Shown here: positions 1 through 9,752 of the stretch, piece by piece
Layout of the letters: each line of letters starts with the position of its first letter
Numbering within the stretch: position 1 is the first letter of the stretch
Notes under the pieces: generated by a model
Database searches by the model: none
What the model saw: only the letters and a program-made list of their open reading frames with translations
What the model was told of the DNA's origin: nothing
Assembly (NCBI RefSeq): GCF_012489685.1
Contig: NC_080042.1
Span: 23,822,150 to 23,886,149, forward strand
Reading direction: 5' to 3'
Length of the DNA stretch: 64,000 nucleotides
From: Lotus japonicus
Lineage: Eukaryota > Streptophyta > Magnoliopsida > Fabales > Fabaceae
Program-made: the position numbers and the translations under genes

Positions 1-399
1 GGTGTGACATGTTTTCGTTGCGGAAGGTTTGGGCATTTTGCTAACAAGTGCTCAGTGATTGGACGGAGATGCTTCAAGTGTAACCGAGAGGGGCATCTAG
101 CTGTGAACTGCAAGACACTTCAGGAGGGAACGTCTGACAGTAAGATGAAAGGGAATGAGGCTACCGGAGGGACAGGAAACAAGATTTCGGGGAAAACAGT
201 GACGTGTTACAGGTGCAGGAAAGTGGGGCACTACAGTAACAAGTGTCCAGACGGGGGATCTCTATGCTTCAACTGTGGGGAAAGCGGGCACTATGCCAGT
301 AGGTGCAAGATCAAGGAAAGTCTATGCTTCAATTGCAACCAACCGGGACATTTCTCCAGAGATTGTAAGGCACCCAAGGGCGAATCATCAGGGAATGTT
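1..399 (+). pseudogene. Gag C-terminal part with five CCHC zinc knuckles (Tekay-1), split by insertion
   Basis: Open from the window edge to the SIRE-1 junction. Five CX2CX4HX4C knuckles are visible, beginning CFRCGRFGH, CFKCNREGH, CYRCRKVGH, CFNCGESGH and CFNCNQPGH. They form the nucleocapsid part of Gag, which binds the genomic RNA in the particle. The frame continues without a break at 10967 on the far side of SIRE-1 when one copy of the target duplication is removed, showing that the reading frame was open when SIRE-1 arrived. The N-terminal capsid part lies outside the window. Five knuckles in about 120 residues is more than the one to three common in plant gypsy Gag. Confidence 0.85.
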
Positions 400-1608
400 T
401 GAAGGTATGAAAAACGGTAGAAAGGGGGGGTTTGAATAACGTTTTCAGAATAAAACTTCCACCTTAAAGATTTTGACAAATCTTTCAAGAACTTAAGTGC
501 TAAAGATAAGAGATAGAAAAGCACACAAGGATTTTATCCTGGTTCACTTGATAAATCACTCAAGCTACTCCAGTCCACCCGTTAAGGTGATTTCTTCCTT
601 CTTAGAATGAAGGCAATCCACTAATCAGGTAAGAGTTACAACTGCACTTGAAACCTACAAGTGACTAACAATTACACTGACTTAGCTCACACTAAGATTC
701 ACTCTCTTAGTCTTCTCTAGGATCCGATCAACCTTGATCTCCTAAAGGAACTAAACAAACTGTTTATCAAAGAATTGTTTACAAGAGATTTGCTTCTAAA
801 AAGCTAATAGTAAACTCAATGAATTTCAGATGAAAGAAAACTTAGAAGATTTTGAATATGTCTTGCGTATGTGAATGCTTCTTACTGCCGTTTCTTTCAG
901 TCTTCAGCCTCTATATATACTCCAAGGATTAGGGTTGAGCGATGCATGGGAAATGCTACCGTTGGAGGGCAGTACTGGAAAATCCAGCTTCTGCTGTGGC
1001 TGAGAACGTTAGGTAGGTCGTCAGGAAGGTACAGTTGCTTTTGTACTTGGATAGCGACGCGACCTTTAAACCTAGGAGACTTCTGATCTGGGGAATGCTT
1101 CATATTGGAACTTGTGAAGCCGGTTGATCAGAGTCAGAGGGAAAGCACAGATCCTCTGACCATTGTATCTTCTGATTCTGAACTCAGAGGGAAGAACATG
1201 GCCTTCAGAGTTTCTTGCTTCTGGACATCAGAGTTTCCACTATTCAGCTTCTGGATCTTCAGAGTCTTCTACACCATCAGAACATCTGAACCTTCAGTGT
1301 TTCTTGGTTATCAGAACTTCTGGATCTTCAGAGCTTCTAGCGACTGAGTCCACATCAGAGTTTGTATAACTTCAGAACTTCTGAAGCTTTTCCACTGTTC
1401 ATACTGAACATGGTGAATGCGAAAGCGTTGCTTGGGTCACTCTTTATACACAGTGCTTCTGATTTGTGTGAGATTGAGTTGAGGTCAGAGCCTGTAAATA
1501 GCACACTCAGAAAAACACGTTAGAGTACCACAATTGTTCATATCAAAAGGTTAACTTGAAATCATCCAAACATAGAGTTGTACTACTAGATCAAAACTTG
1601 ATCTTACA
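400..1608 (-). repeat. SIRE-1 3' LTR
   Basis: Begins TGAAGGTATG and ends CTTGATCTTACA in plus orientation, i.e. TGTAAG...CCTTCA when read with the element. A run of seven G (poly-C in the element sense) lies near its 3' terminus. It carries the TATA sequence TATATATA near 907-917 on the minus strand. Short ORFs inside it recur in every SIRE LTR of the window and are not genes. Confidence 0.95.
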
Positions 1609-2343
1609 ATTGATGATGACAAAACTAAGATTTTTGATGAACAATTCTTAAACATTAAACTGAATTCACTCAGAGTTTAGAGATATAGAATAGGACTTAT
1701 CCTGATGTGAATAGTTTATCTTGCTCATTCTGAATTCAAGTCACTGCTTGATTCTGAGCGAGCTTAGCTCCCCCTGAATCTAATACTTGATGAAAACGTT
1801 AGTAAAGTCTAGATTCTGAGCTAAATAATATAAGAGTTCAGAGTGAAAAACTTATGACATAGATGAAAAACGAGTAATCAAAGCGCATAAGTAATCAGAG
1901 TCATGGACAAGGTATCAGAGTCTTGGGTATCAGAGTCAACTTATAATCACTTCAGAAGAAGTGAAATGTATTCCTTGTATTTGCCCAGTGACACATCTAT
2001 GGTCATGAAAGTGGAACTCTTAAAATCTCCAAAAGAAAAATAAATCACACTAACACATCTTACACATCAAAAACTGGGTTTACTCCCCCTTTTTGTCATA
2101 AGCAAAAAGCTTGGGGTGTGAAAAACTTAGCTTGAAGTACAAGGTACTCCCCCTTAGAGAAGGTCTAAGTTTAAGGAAAATTGAAAATGATGCATGAATC
2201 AGAGTTAGGCGAAATAAATAGAAGAGTTAATGCAAGAGAAGAACGTTTACCACCGGTCAAGTGAGTAAAGAGAAGGGTCAGTTACCAAGAACTTAACCTC
2301 GAGAAACCGTAGGAGCATTAACTTTCAGAGAGAAAGTGAAGCC
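1609..2343 (-). other. SIRE-1 3' non-coding region with internal polypurine-like tracts
   Basis: No ORF is supported here. Read with the element, polypurine-like tracts occur near 2082-2100 (TATGACAAAAAGGGGGAGTA type), near 2144-2152 and near 1770-1776. The tract that should touch the LTR is missing: SIRE-2 has CTCCCTCTTTT at this place and SIRE-1 has an 11-bp deletion. The same region upstream of the + strand ORF at 2404 may act as its promoter region. Confidence 0.7.
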
Positions 2344-2351
2344 TATATAAA
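2344..2351 (+). promoter_or_regulatory. TATA box upstream of the antisense ORF (SIRE-1)
   Basis: TATATAAA inside GCCTATATAAAGCG, 60 bp before the ATG at 2404. The same box lies 61 bp before the matching ATG in SIRE-2 (28306-28313). Spacing suits a plant core promoter with a transcription start near 2375. Transcription is not shown by sequence alone. Confidence 0.55.
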
Positions 2352-2403
2352 GCGTTGGAGAGAATGGTAAGCTTCACACCTCGAACAATTTTCAGTAAAA
2401 AAA

Positions 2404-2796
2404 ATGGCATCATACATCGTAGCACTAGAAGAGCTGAGGAAGAAGGCCTTTGAAGAGGACTTGTTCCTTAACATCAGGCATCTAGAGGGTGCAACTACCA
2501 TCGCGGAGCTGACACGGACACTGCTGGAAGAGGACCTGCGTCCAGAGTTTGAGAGAGACCTGAAGGAATTTCTTGCCTTCGTGGAGGAGGTGCAAGAACT
2601 CAGCCGGCTTGAACTCAAGCTGCTGGAAGAAAAAGAAAGATTGGAAGAGAAGCTCAATACCGCAGAAGAGATTCTGGAGAGGGATGAGCTAAAGGTCAGA
2701 CTCAGCAACATCCAGCATGTACTGGAGCGTCTGGAGAAAGATAGGTCAGAGCAGCGCCAGGAGTGCAGAAGAATGAGGAGGGATCCTCCATTCTAG
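2404..2796 (+). CDS. Antisense coiled-coil ORF in the SIRE 3' region, 130 aa, function unknown
   Basis: Runs opposite to gag, pol and the env-like ORF. It starts MASYIVALEELRKKAFEED. Residues about 45-115 form a charged heptad-like helix rich in Leu, Glu and Lys, and the C-terminus is strongly basic (QECRRMRRDPPF). I do not recognise a family. SIRE-2 carries the same ORF at the same place with the same length (28367-28759), the same start and C-terminus and roughly three quarters identical residues by eye, but with one stop at codon 28. A TATATAAA box lies 60 bp upstream and AATAAA at 2842-2847 downstream. It converges with the env-like ORF, whose stop is 205 bp away. It could be a captured host gene, a regulator of the element, or a chance ORF; equal length and conserved ends argue against chance. 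Confidence 0.6.
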   Translation: MASYIVALEELRKKAFEEDLFLNIRHLEGATTIAELTRTLLEEDLRPEFERDLKEFLAFVEEVQELSRLELKLLEEKERLEEKLNTAEEILERDELKVRLSNIQHVLERLEKDRSEQRQECRRMRRDPPF

Positions 2797-3001
2797 ATTT
2801 TATGATGTAAAGAAATATGATGTAAACATAGAAATATGATGAATAAAAAAGATTTTGGCAAACATGTGTGACACAAATATATATATATATAGATATGCAT
2901 AGAATCACAAACGAATAAAGTAGAACAAATAAATAAAAAGAAACAGAGTTTAATTAAAACAACGTTAAAGAAAAAGAAAGGAAAAAGAAGAGATCCTAAA
3001 A
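2797..3001. other. AT-rich convergent 3' region between antisense and env-like ORFs
   Basis: These 205 bp separate the stop of the + strand ORF from the stop of the - strand env-like ORF. They contain AATAAA on the plus strand at 2842-2847, further AATAAA-like strings near 2914-2936 and a short TA microsatellite near 2878-2891. SIRE-2 has a similar AT-rich spacer (28760-28949). It probably holds the transcript ends of both units. Confidence 0.5.
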
Positions 3002-5885
3002 CTAAGGTTTGTCAGATCGTCGCAGAAGTTCCATCATCATGTGCTTCATCTCAATCAGCATGGATTCATGAATGTCAAGACGTTGTTCCATGATGTCGAG
3101 TCTGGATGAGCTTGTCTGAGTAGAACCGGAAGGAACATTCTGAGCAGCTTGAGAGTCTGGAATGGAAGCAGAAGCAGCAGGAGTAAACACAACTGGTGCA
3201 AGTGCTTGGCATCTAAGAGCTTCAGCCTCAGCTTCAAGTCGCTCTGCCTCAAGTCTGGCTTGTTCAGCTTGAGCTGCTGCGAGACGTGCAGCTTCTTCTG
3301 CTTGAGCCTTCTTTCTCTTGGCTTCTTCAATAGCTTCAAGAAGCTTATTTCTCTGTTCTTGTTCGTGAAGAGCCACCCTTCGAGCAAACCTTTGCTTTGC
3401 AGCCTCAATGCTCTGACTTCCCTCTGCATGCAGGAGCTGCATCATAATTGGAACTTGAGCCACTAGCCAAGTGCCCAGATTGTTCAACTCATCAGCCACA
3501 TATTCAGCATTCTCACTGAGGTCAGTCTGACCGTGCACATTGCGGAGCCTCAAAGAGGCTTCATGATAGAAAATATTGATGCACTCAGAGAGAGATGTGG
3601 GTTGGAGGTGAGTATAGGGAATTATGGAGAGGTTGGTTTCAGGAGAGGCTGGGTGATTGCTGCTATGAGCTTCAGAGGCACCTTGTGGAGAACCAATGTT
3701 AATCAGTTGAGCATTGGGTTCAGAGGTTCCAAGGTGAGGGTCTGAAGTTTCAACCAGAGGGTGGGGTGATCTAACCAAGGATTGGTTAGACACTGAATGT
3801 TCGGGTTCAGGTTCTGGTTGAATAGGCTCTTGTTGGTCAGGGACAGGGTGAGCTTGTTGAGCCAAAGGGTCGGCCTCTTGGATAGGATTGGCCAAGATAG
3901 GTTCATCTGGGTCAACTAGACGTTCAGGTCTAGGGCCAGGATATCTCCTAGGGCTTGGACAAGTAAGGTAATATTCCTCTAAGGTACCTTTTCTTTTCTA
4001 ACCTCCATGAATTTTCTAATGGATTCAGAGTTATTGGAGGGAGAAGAATCAGCAACATTGGTTGGGAAGGATACAGGTGTAAAGGCTGTTGAAGAGTCTG
4101 TATCCGTGGTTCTGGCAGCAGGACGTTCTGATGCTCTGGGAACAGAGTGATCAGACGTTCTGGGTTGTGGTTCTGTTTGGTTTGGCTCTGGTTGTTCATG
4201 GATGATGGGTTTGGCTCTGGTTGTTCATGGATGATGGGTTCATAAGATAATGGGTCGTACGGAATGGTAAGGAGAGAGGTTGGTTCTTCTGACCTAGAGG
4301 GTTGGTTCTGAAGCAAATTCCAGAGAGGTGCTTCAGTAGGGGAAGGTTGAAAGAAGGAAGATCTTGGGGAATGTGGTGGAGTGGTGGTTTGTGCGGCTGG
4401 TTGGGATTCAGGAATAGGAGTGAGGGGATTTGAGGAGTGTGTGAGCAAGGCAGAAATAGGGAGTGCATCAAATAAATTCAAATCATCATCAGAAGCAAGT
4501 GCAGGCTTACTTGGATGTGCTGATGATCGAGTCACTCTGGCAGGAGGTTCAGTCCTTCTGACCACTTCAGCAGCTGGTTCCACCCGAGTAGGCTTCACCA
4601 CGATTCTGACCTTCTTCTTCTTCTTCTTGGGAGGACCATCCTCATTGTCACTATCATCACCATCATCAGCCTTTCTCTTCTTCTTTTGGACCAGAGGGAC
4701 ATCGGATTCCTCAGAAGATTCGTCCAGTAGCATCTTCCTCTGAGCTTTCTTCTTGGGAGGAGAAGGAAACTCTGGAGCTGGCGGTAGTCTGCTGACGAAA
4801 TCATCAAGGTCAATTTCGAATCCTTGAGCCCGGAGGTCTTCAACATAGCATCTGATGGCGTCAGGATTGTCTGCCTGAGTCCACAGAGGGTAGTCATTCA
4901 GAGGCATCCTTCTACCTCTAATCTCAGAAGATGTGTCTTCATGAGCAGGAGCAATCTTCTTCTGGACCAAACCCATCTTCTTCAGAGAATTTGCAGTGAA
5001 GACATCACTGACAATTGTGCTCAGATCTTCTACACATCCAGCATTAACCAGATCTTGCACCAGGTTGCTTTCAATGAGAAAGTCTGAGAGCAGCCTCCCA
5101 AAAGGGATATATTTGATTGCAGACTTGATGGAGGCAGTGGTGCGAGACTTCCGGATGCATTCCTTCAAGTAGGAGAACAGGAAGTAGGGAAGGCAGATCT
5201 TCTTCTGATCTTGGATGAAGAACAACATCACCTTCTGGTTGAAGCTGATGTAGTCTGGAGAACTGCCCTTCGGTCTCTGGTTTATGCAGTGAAGCAGGAT
5301 CTTGTGCCAGATCCTGAGCTTGGGATGAAGGTCCATCACCTTGTAACTCGTCTTGCCCGGTTTGAAGGTTGTGTACAGGGCCTGGTTGATTGTATCCTTG
5401 GTGCTGGGTTTCAGCTTCGATTCCGTGAGTTGGAACCGATACCCATAAGCAGTATCTGCACCCAGCAAGTTCACGAAGGACTTCTCCGTGATGATGATCT
5501 TTCTGCCAAGAATATGAGATACCACCTGAGTATCATCGCAGTCGGCGTGCTTCCAGAATTCCTTGACCAATCTATCATACACCGGTCCTCGAAGTCTGTT
5601 GAAGTAATTTCCCCAACCTTGAGCTTGGACTTCAGGACGAAGATCATACCCATTTGTAGCCAAGTTGTCGAGGTTGAATCTCCATTCTGCCAGGACTTGG
5701 AGTTCCTCAGGAGGATAAACACAGTGAACGGCACAGCCTCGTTCTGCAATTGGAACACTCTGTTCTTGAGCTTGAACTTGATCTTGGGTTGGATTCTCAG
5801 GGCCCCTTTGACTCGTTGCTAGACCAACTACCATGTGAGGGAACTGAGGTGCATCTGCAGTAGATCTTCTGGTTTGTCTCACCAT
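3002..5885 (-). pseudogene. SIRE env-like (third) ORF, frameshifted
   Basis: Chosen start MVRQTRRSTADAP at 5885 follows a pyrimidine-rich leader and is shared with SIRE-2. Residues about 60-340 match the putative plant transposon protein domain often annotated in legumes (inference from pattern). Residues about 385-425 are acidic with two basic clusters (QKKKRK and PPKKKKKKV) resembling nuclear localisation signals. A Pro/Ser-rich stretch follows, then a C-terminal Ala/Glu-rich coiled coil (3130-3420) ending in MMMELLRRSDKP. In the SIRE family this position is called env-like. I see no signal peptide at the start and no convincing membrane anchor. The frame breaks between 4200 and 3940: compared with SIRE-2, a 4-bp loss near 3983 and at least one other indel put the two halves (3948-5885 and 3002-3895) in different frames. 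Confidence 0.75.
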
Positions 5886-6082
5886 TTTTGAAGAGGTTGA
5901 AGGTTTGAGGTAGAAGATGAAGGTTGAAAGATGAAGAAAGATCGAGAGAGAAATCGAGAGGAGCGGTTTTGAAAAGTAGAGAGAGCGAGAGTAAAAACCG
6001 GAAGTGAAAGAGAACGTGTGTGTATAGTGGGTTTTATCAAATAACCGTTGTTGATTCAAAAAGCACTTTAAGATCAACGGTT
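5886..6082 (-). promoter_or_regulatory. Putative internal promoter and leader of the env-like ORF (SIRE-1)
   Basis: Read on the minus strand it shows an inverted pair AACCGTTG...CAACGGTT (arms 6043-6055 and 6073-6082), a TATA-like CACTATACA (6029-6021), then about 130 bp dominated by CTCT stretches up to the ATG at 5885. SIRE-2 conserves the inverted pair, the TATA-like box and its distance to ATG (136 and 140 bp). AACGG is the core of plant MYB sites, including the M-phase element. Promoter activity is inference; a splice leader is the alternative. Confidence 0.45.
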
Positions 6083-6327
6083 GAAAATTAAAGATAGATA
6101 GTAACAGTAAAATACACAATCACACACAGGAGAGAAGCACATCTACACGCAATCATAACAGACTGTCACACGGGCACAAGGAACTATGCATCAGAAAAAC
6201 TGACACACGCGTTGTTGTCTCAGCTTCAGAGTCACTACCAGTGGGCACACACACTCTGATTGAGTTACCTTCTGGACTAGACATCTTCTGATCAAGAAGT
6301 ATCATAGTCAGAGGTTCTGATCCATCT
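6083..6327 (-). other. Spacer between pol and env-like ORF (SIRE-1)
   Basis: No ORF is supported. The same spacer occurs in SIRE-2 (about 30868-31111) and SIRE-3 (51339-51561). It contains ATG-poor sequence with repeated TCAGAG/TTCTGA strings typical of all SIRE non-coding parts here. Confidence 0.5.
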
Positions 6328-7883
6328 TCACTCTGGACAAAAGTCCATGTTCAGATTTTTCAGAATAAAATTAAATCTATCCTCTGCTAAGGGCTTTGTA
6401 AAGATATCTGCCCATTGATGGTCAGTATCAACAAACTTCAGAAGAAGTACGCCCTTCTGTACATAATCTCTAATAAAGTGATACTTTACCTCGATATGCT
6501 TTGCCCTTGAATGCAAGATAGGATTCTTACTCAATGAGATTGCAGCAGTGTTATCACAATAGATTGGGATATTGCTCTCAAGGATCTGATAATCCTCCAG
6601 CTGATGTTTCATCCAGAGCATCTGAGTGCTGCATATTGCTGCTGAGATATATTCTGCCTCTGCAGTTGATAGTGCAATGGTTGATTGCCTCTTGCTTGCC
6701 CATGAGACTAGATTGCTTCCCAGAAATTGACAATTTCCAGAAGTACTTTTTCTCTCTGTTCTATCTCCAGCATAATCAGCATCACAGTAACCTGAAAGCT
6801 TATACTCTGATGTTTTCTTATACATCAAGCCAAGGTTAGTGGTGCCTTTCAGATACCTTAGGATCCTCTTAACAGCAGTTAAGTGGGTTTCCCTTGGATC
6901 TGATTGGAAACGAGCACATTAGTGAACACTAAATAATATGTCTGGCCTAGATGCAGTTAAGTATAGAAGTGAACCTATCATGCCACGATAGAGCTTCTGA
7001 CATACTTTACCACTTTTATCTTCTTTCTCCAAAATGCATGTAGGATGCATTGGAGTTTTGGCCACTGTAGATTCCAGCATATTGAACTTCTTCAGAAGTT
7101 CTTTAGTGTACTTGCTCTGATGGATATATGTTCCTTTTGGTGTTTGATCAACTTGTATTCCCAGAAAGTACTTTAATTCTCCCATCATACTCATCTCAAA
7201 TTCAGCCTGCATCATCTCAGAAAATTCTTTGCATAGAGATTGATTAGCAGAACCAAATATAATATCATCAACATAAATTTGCACAATTAAGATATCATCT
7301 TTATAAGTCTTGCAAAAAAGAGTTGTATCTACTTTACCCCTTACAAACTCATTCTCCAGAAGGAATGAGCTAAGTCTCTCATACCATGCTCTGGGAGCTT
7401 GCTTCAGACCGTAGAGTGATTTCTTCAATTTGAACACATGGTCTGGTTTCTTCTCATCTTCAAAACCTGGGGGTTGATGAACATAGACTTCCTCTGAGAT
7501 ATAACCATTTAGGAAGGCACTCTTTACGTCCATCTGATGTAGAACTATGTTGTGATTTACTGAGAAAGAGATCAACAGTCTGATAGCCTCCAGTCTTGCT
7601 ACTGGAGCAAATGTTTCAGTGTAGTCTATTGACTTATAGACAATAAGTTATGTGTTAAGCCGTCTACCAATAACACATTATCAATGCATGGACTACTATC
7701 TACACAAATAGTACCAGTACCAACAATTTTACCCTTTTCATTTCCTCCAAAGCCAACTTCGCCTCCAGGCTTAAGTTTCAGCTCTCGGAACATACGCCTT
7801 TCTCCCGTCATGTGACGCGAGCATCCACTGTCCAGATACCATGATTGGTGTTTCAGTGGAGCTATCAAGGATATCTGCAACAT
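6328..7883 (-). pseudogene. SIRE-1 pol remnant: protease start, RT and RNase H; integrase deleted
   Basis: The 5' piece (7883-7626) has the protease site [12 protein letters not shown]. It joins directly near 7630 to the middle of the RT domain. Compared with SIRE-3, about 1.55 kb is missing: the rest of protease, all integrase and the start of RT. RT continues with YVDDIIFGS and [10 protein letters not shown] (7575-6919), where TTA to TAA creates a stop near 6918. RNase H follows (6828-6328) with [17 protein letters not shown] and CDNTAA and the normal end MDFCPE. It cannot make integrase. Confidence 0.9.
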
Positions 7884-9680
7884 AGATAATCTTGTCCTTA
7901 GGTACCCACTTTCTGGGTCCTCTCTTGTTAGTTACCCCAGAGGTTCTGATCACCTTGGGTGTCTCAACATGATATTTTAAAGGAATATTTGCATGATATT
8001 TAGTCATAGAGAAAGATCCCTTTTTAAGAGGATGTTTAGCAACTTTAGCAGGTACAGGATCAGGCAATATGGTACCAGAGGGAACAAAGCATTCATACAA
8101 GGATTTTGCTTTAGACACAGAGGGCTCATTTCTAATTGGTTTAGAATAGCCAATGCCATGCATTCCATTTCTGCTTACGCCATAGATCATTGAAGCCATT
8201 AAGCTTCTATCCACGCTTTTAGCTAGGAATCTTTGAAAGGACTTTTCATACTTAGATTCATTTCTACAATCAGAGGCATCACATGCAACAATTTCTTCTA
8301 ACTTAGCAATTTGGTTCTTAAGCACAGAGTTAGAATTGATCAAGGCATGATTATCATTTTTCAAATCAGAAATAATTTTCTCATGTTCAGAAGGAGTCTT
8401 GGAAACAGCAGATAAGTTTTTTTCAGCTTCTTATGCTTAGACAATAAGGAGTTATACTTATCCATGATATCAGACAATGCATGTTTCAGTTCAGAGGTAG
8501 AGAAAGAAGCGAATACCTCATTTTCATCGTCTGAGTTAGGATCTCCTTCTGATTCTGAGTCAGAGTCAACAGCTTCCTTTGACTCTGCTTCCTTGTCTTT
8601 GACAATCGCCATGAGTCCTTGGACTTCACCATCAGAGTCAACATCCTCTGACTCTGATTCATCAAATGTCACCATCAGACTCTTCTTCGTCTTGAAGTGC
8701 TTCTTTGGCTTCTTGTCCTTCTTCAACTTTGGACAAGCACTTTTGTAGTGCCCAGATTCTTTGCACTCAAAGCATGTGACTTCCTTGATTGATGACTTCT
8801 TCTGACCTGAGGATTAAGACTTTCCTCTTGCCTTTCCAGAGCCTTTGTATTTGCTCTGCCTGTGCTTCCAGATGCGATTGAGTCTCTTGGAGATCAGAGT
8901 CAGCTCATCTTCATCAGAATCTTCTGATGCTTCTTCAGATTCCTCTTCTTCAGCTTGAAGAGCTTTTGACTTCTCAACCTTAGCCTTTTCAGATTTGGAT
9001 TTCAAGGCTATGGACTTTTTCCTCAGATCTTGTATCTCTGAGCGCTTCAGCTCAGGGCATTTCAAAATGCTGATGAGTTCTTCTAAACTCATATTCTCAA
9101 CGTCTCTCGTGAGCTCTATTGAAGTCACCAAAGGCATCCAACTTTCAGGAAGACACCTGATGACCCTTATGACATGATCTTTTGTTGTGTAGCTCTTGTT
9201 GAGAGGTTGTATGCCAGCTACAAGCAACTGAAATCTGGAGAACATTTCTTCAATGGACTCACTTGGCTCCATGATGAAGGATTCATACTTTTGGATCAAA
9301 GACAATGCCTTTGATTCTTTGACTTTCTTGTTTCCTTCATGAGACATCTTCAGAGATTCGAAAATGCCTTTTGCAAACTCACGATCTGTAATCTTCTGGT
9401 ACTCTTCATAGGAAATAGCACTTAGAAGAATTGCTCTTGCTTTGTGATGTTGTGAGTACAGCTTCTTTTGATCTGCAGTCATCTCTGACCTTGGGATCTT
9501 CTTGCCATCTGCATCAACTGGACGCTCGTAGCCATCCACAATAATATCCCAGAGATCTACATCGAAACCCAGAAAGAAACTTTCCAGTCTATCTTTCCAA
9601 TATTCGAACCTTTGACCGTCGAACATAGGAGGCTTTGCATTGTAACCATCTCTTTGAGTTTCACTGGTGGTGGCAGCCAT
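7771..9680 (-). pseudogene. SIRE-1 gag, broken by a stop and a 1-bp deletion
   Basis: Starts MAATTSETQRDGYNAK 72 bp inside the 5' LTR. The capsid region (UBN2-type Gag domain of Ty1-copia) is complete to residue 288, where GAA to TAA stops it (near 8815). The zinc knuckle CFECKESGHYK follows. A 1-bp loss in the T-run near 8418 shifts the frame, and the tail resumes at 8364 and ends YVPRAET. As in the other two copies, the tail overlaps the start of pol in a different frame (+1). Normal length in this family is 636 residues (see SIRE-2). Confidence 0.9.
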
Positions 9681-9738
9681 TGTTTTTCACACCGGCCCGG
9701 ATCACTGAACACTGTTAGGTGTGGTAATCAGAACTTGC

Positions 9739-9750
9739 GCTCTGATACCA
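9739..9750 (-). other. Primer binding site (tRNA-iMet), SIRE-1
   Basis: Read on the minus strand this is TGGTATCAGAGC, the complement of the plant initiator Met tRNA 3' end, two bases from the LTR end. It fixes the right LTR as the 5' LTR. Confidence 0.95.
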
Positions 9751-9752
9751 AT

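Noticed and set aside
871..1369. Short ORFs (71, 80 and 68 codons) repeated in every SIRE LTR (also 10224-10722, 27081-27326, 36650-36895, 57249-57513)
   Set aside because: They lie wholly inside LTRs, change length between copies and follow the TCTGA-rich word bias; no domain or start context.
1375..1395. Heat-shock element in SIRE LTR (GAACTTCTGAAG)
   Set aside because: GAA and TTC blocks are one base apart, not two as in nGAAnnTTCn, so the canonical site is not met.
4381..4743. Plus-strand ORF opposite the env-like gene, and 5211-5822
   Set aside because: Shadows of the env-like ORF; not conserved in SIRE-2.
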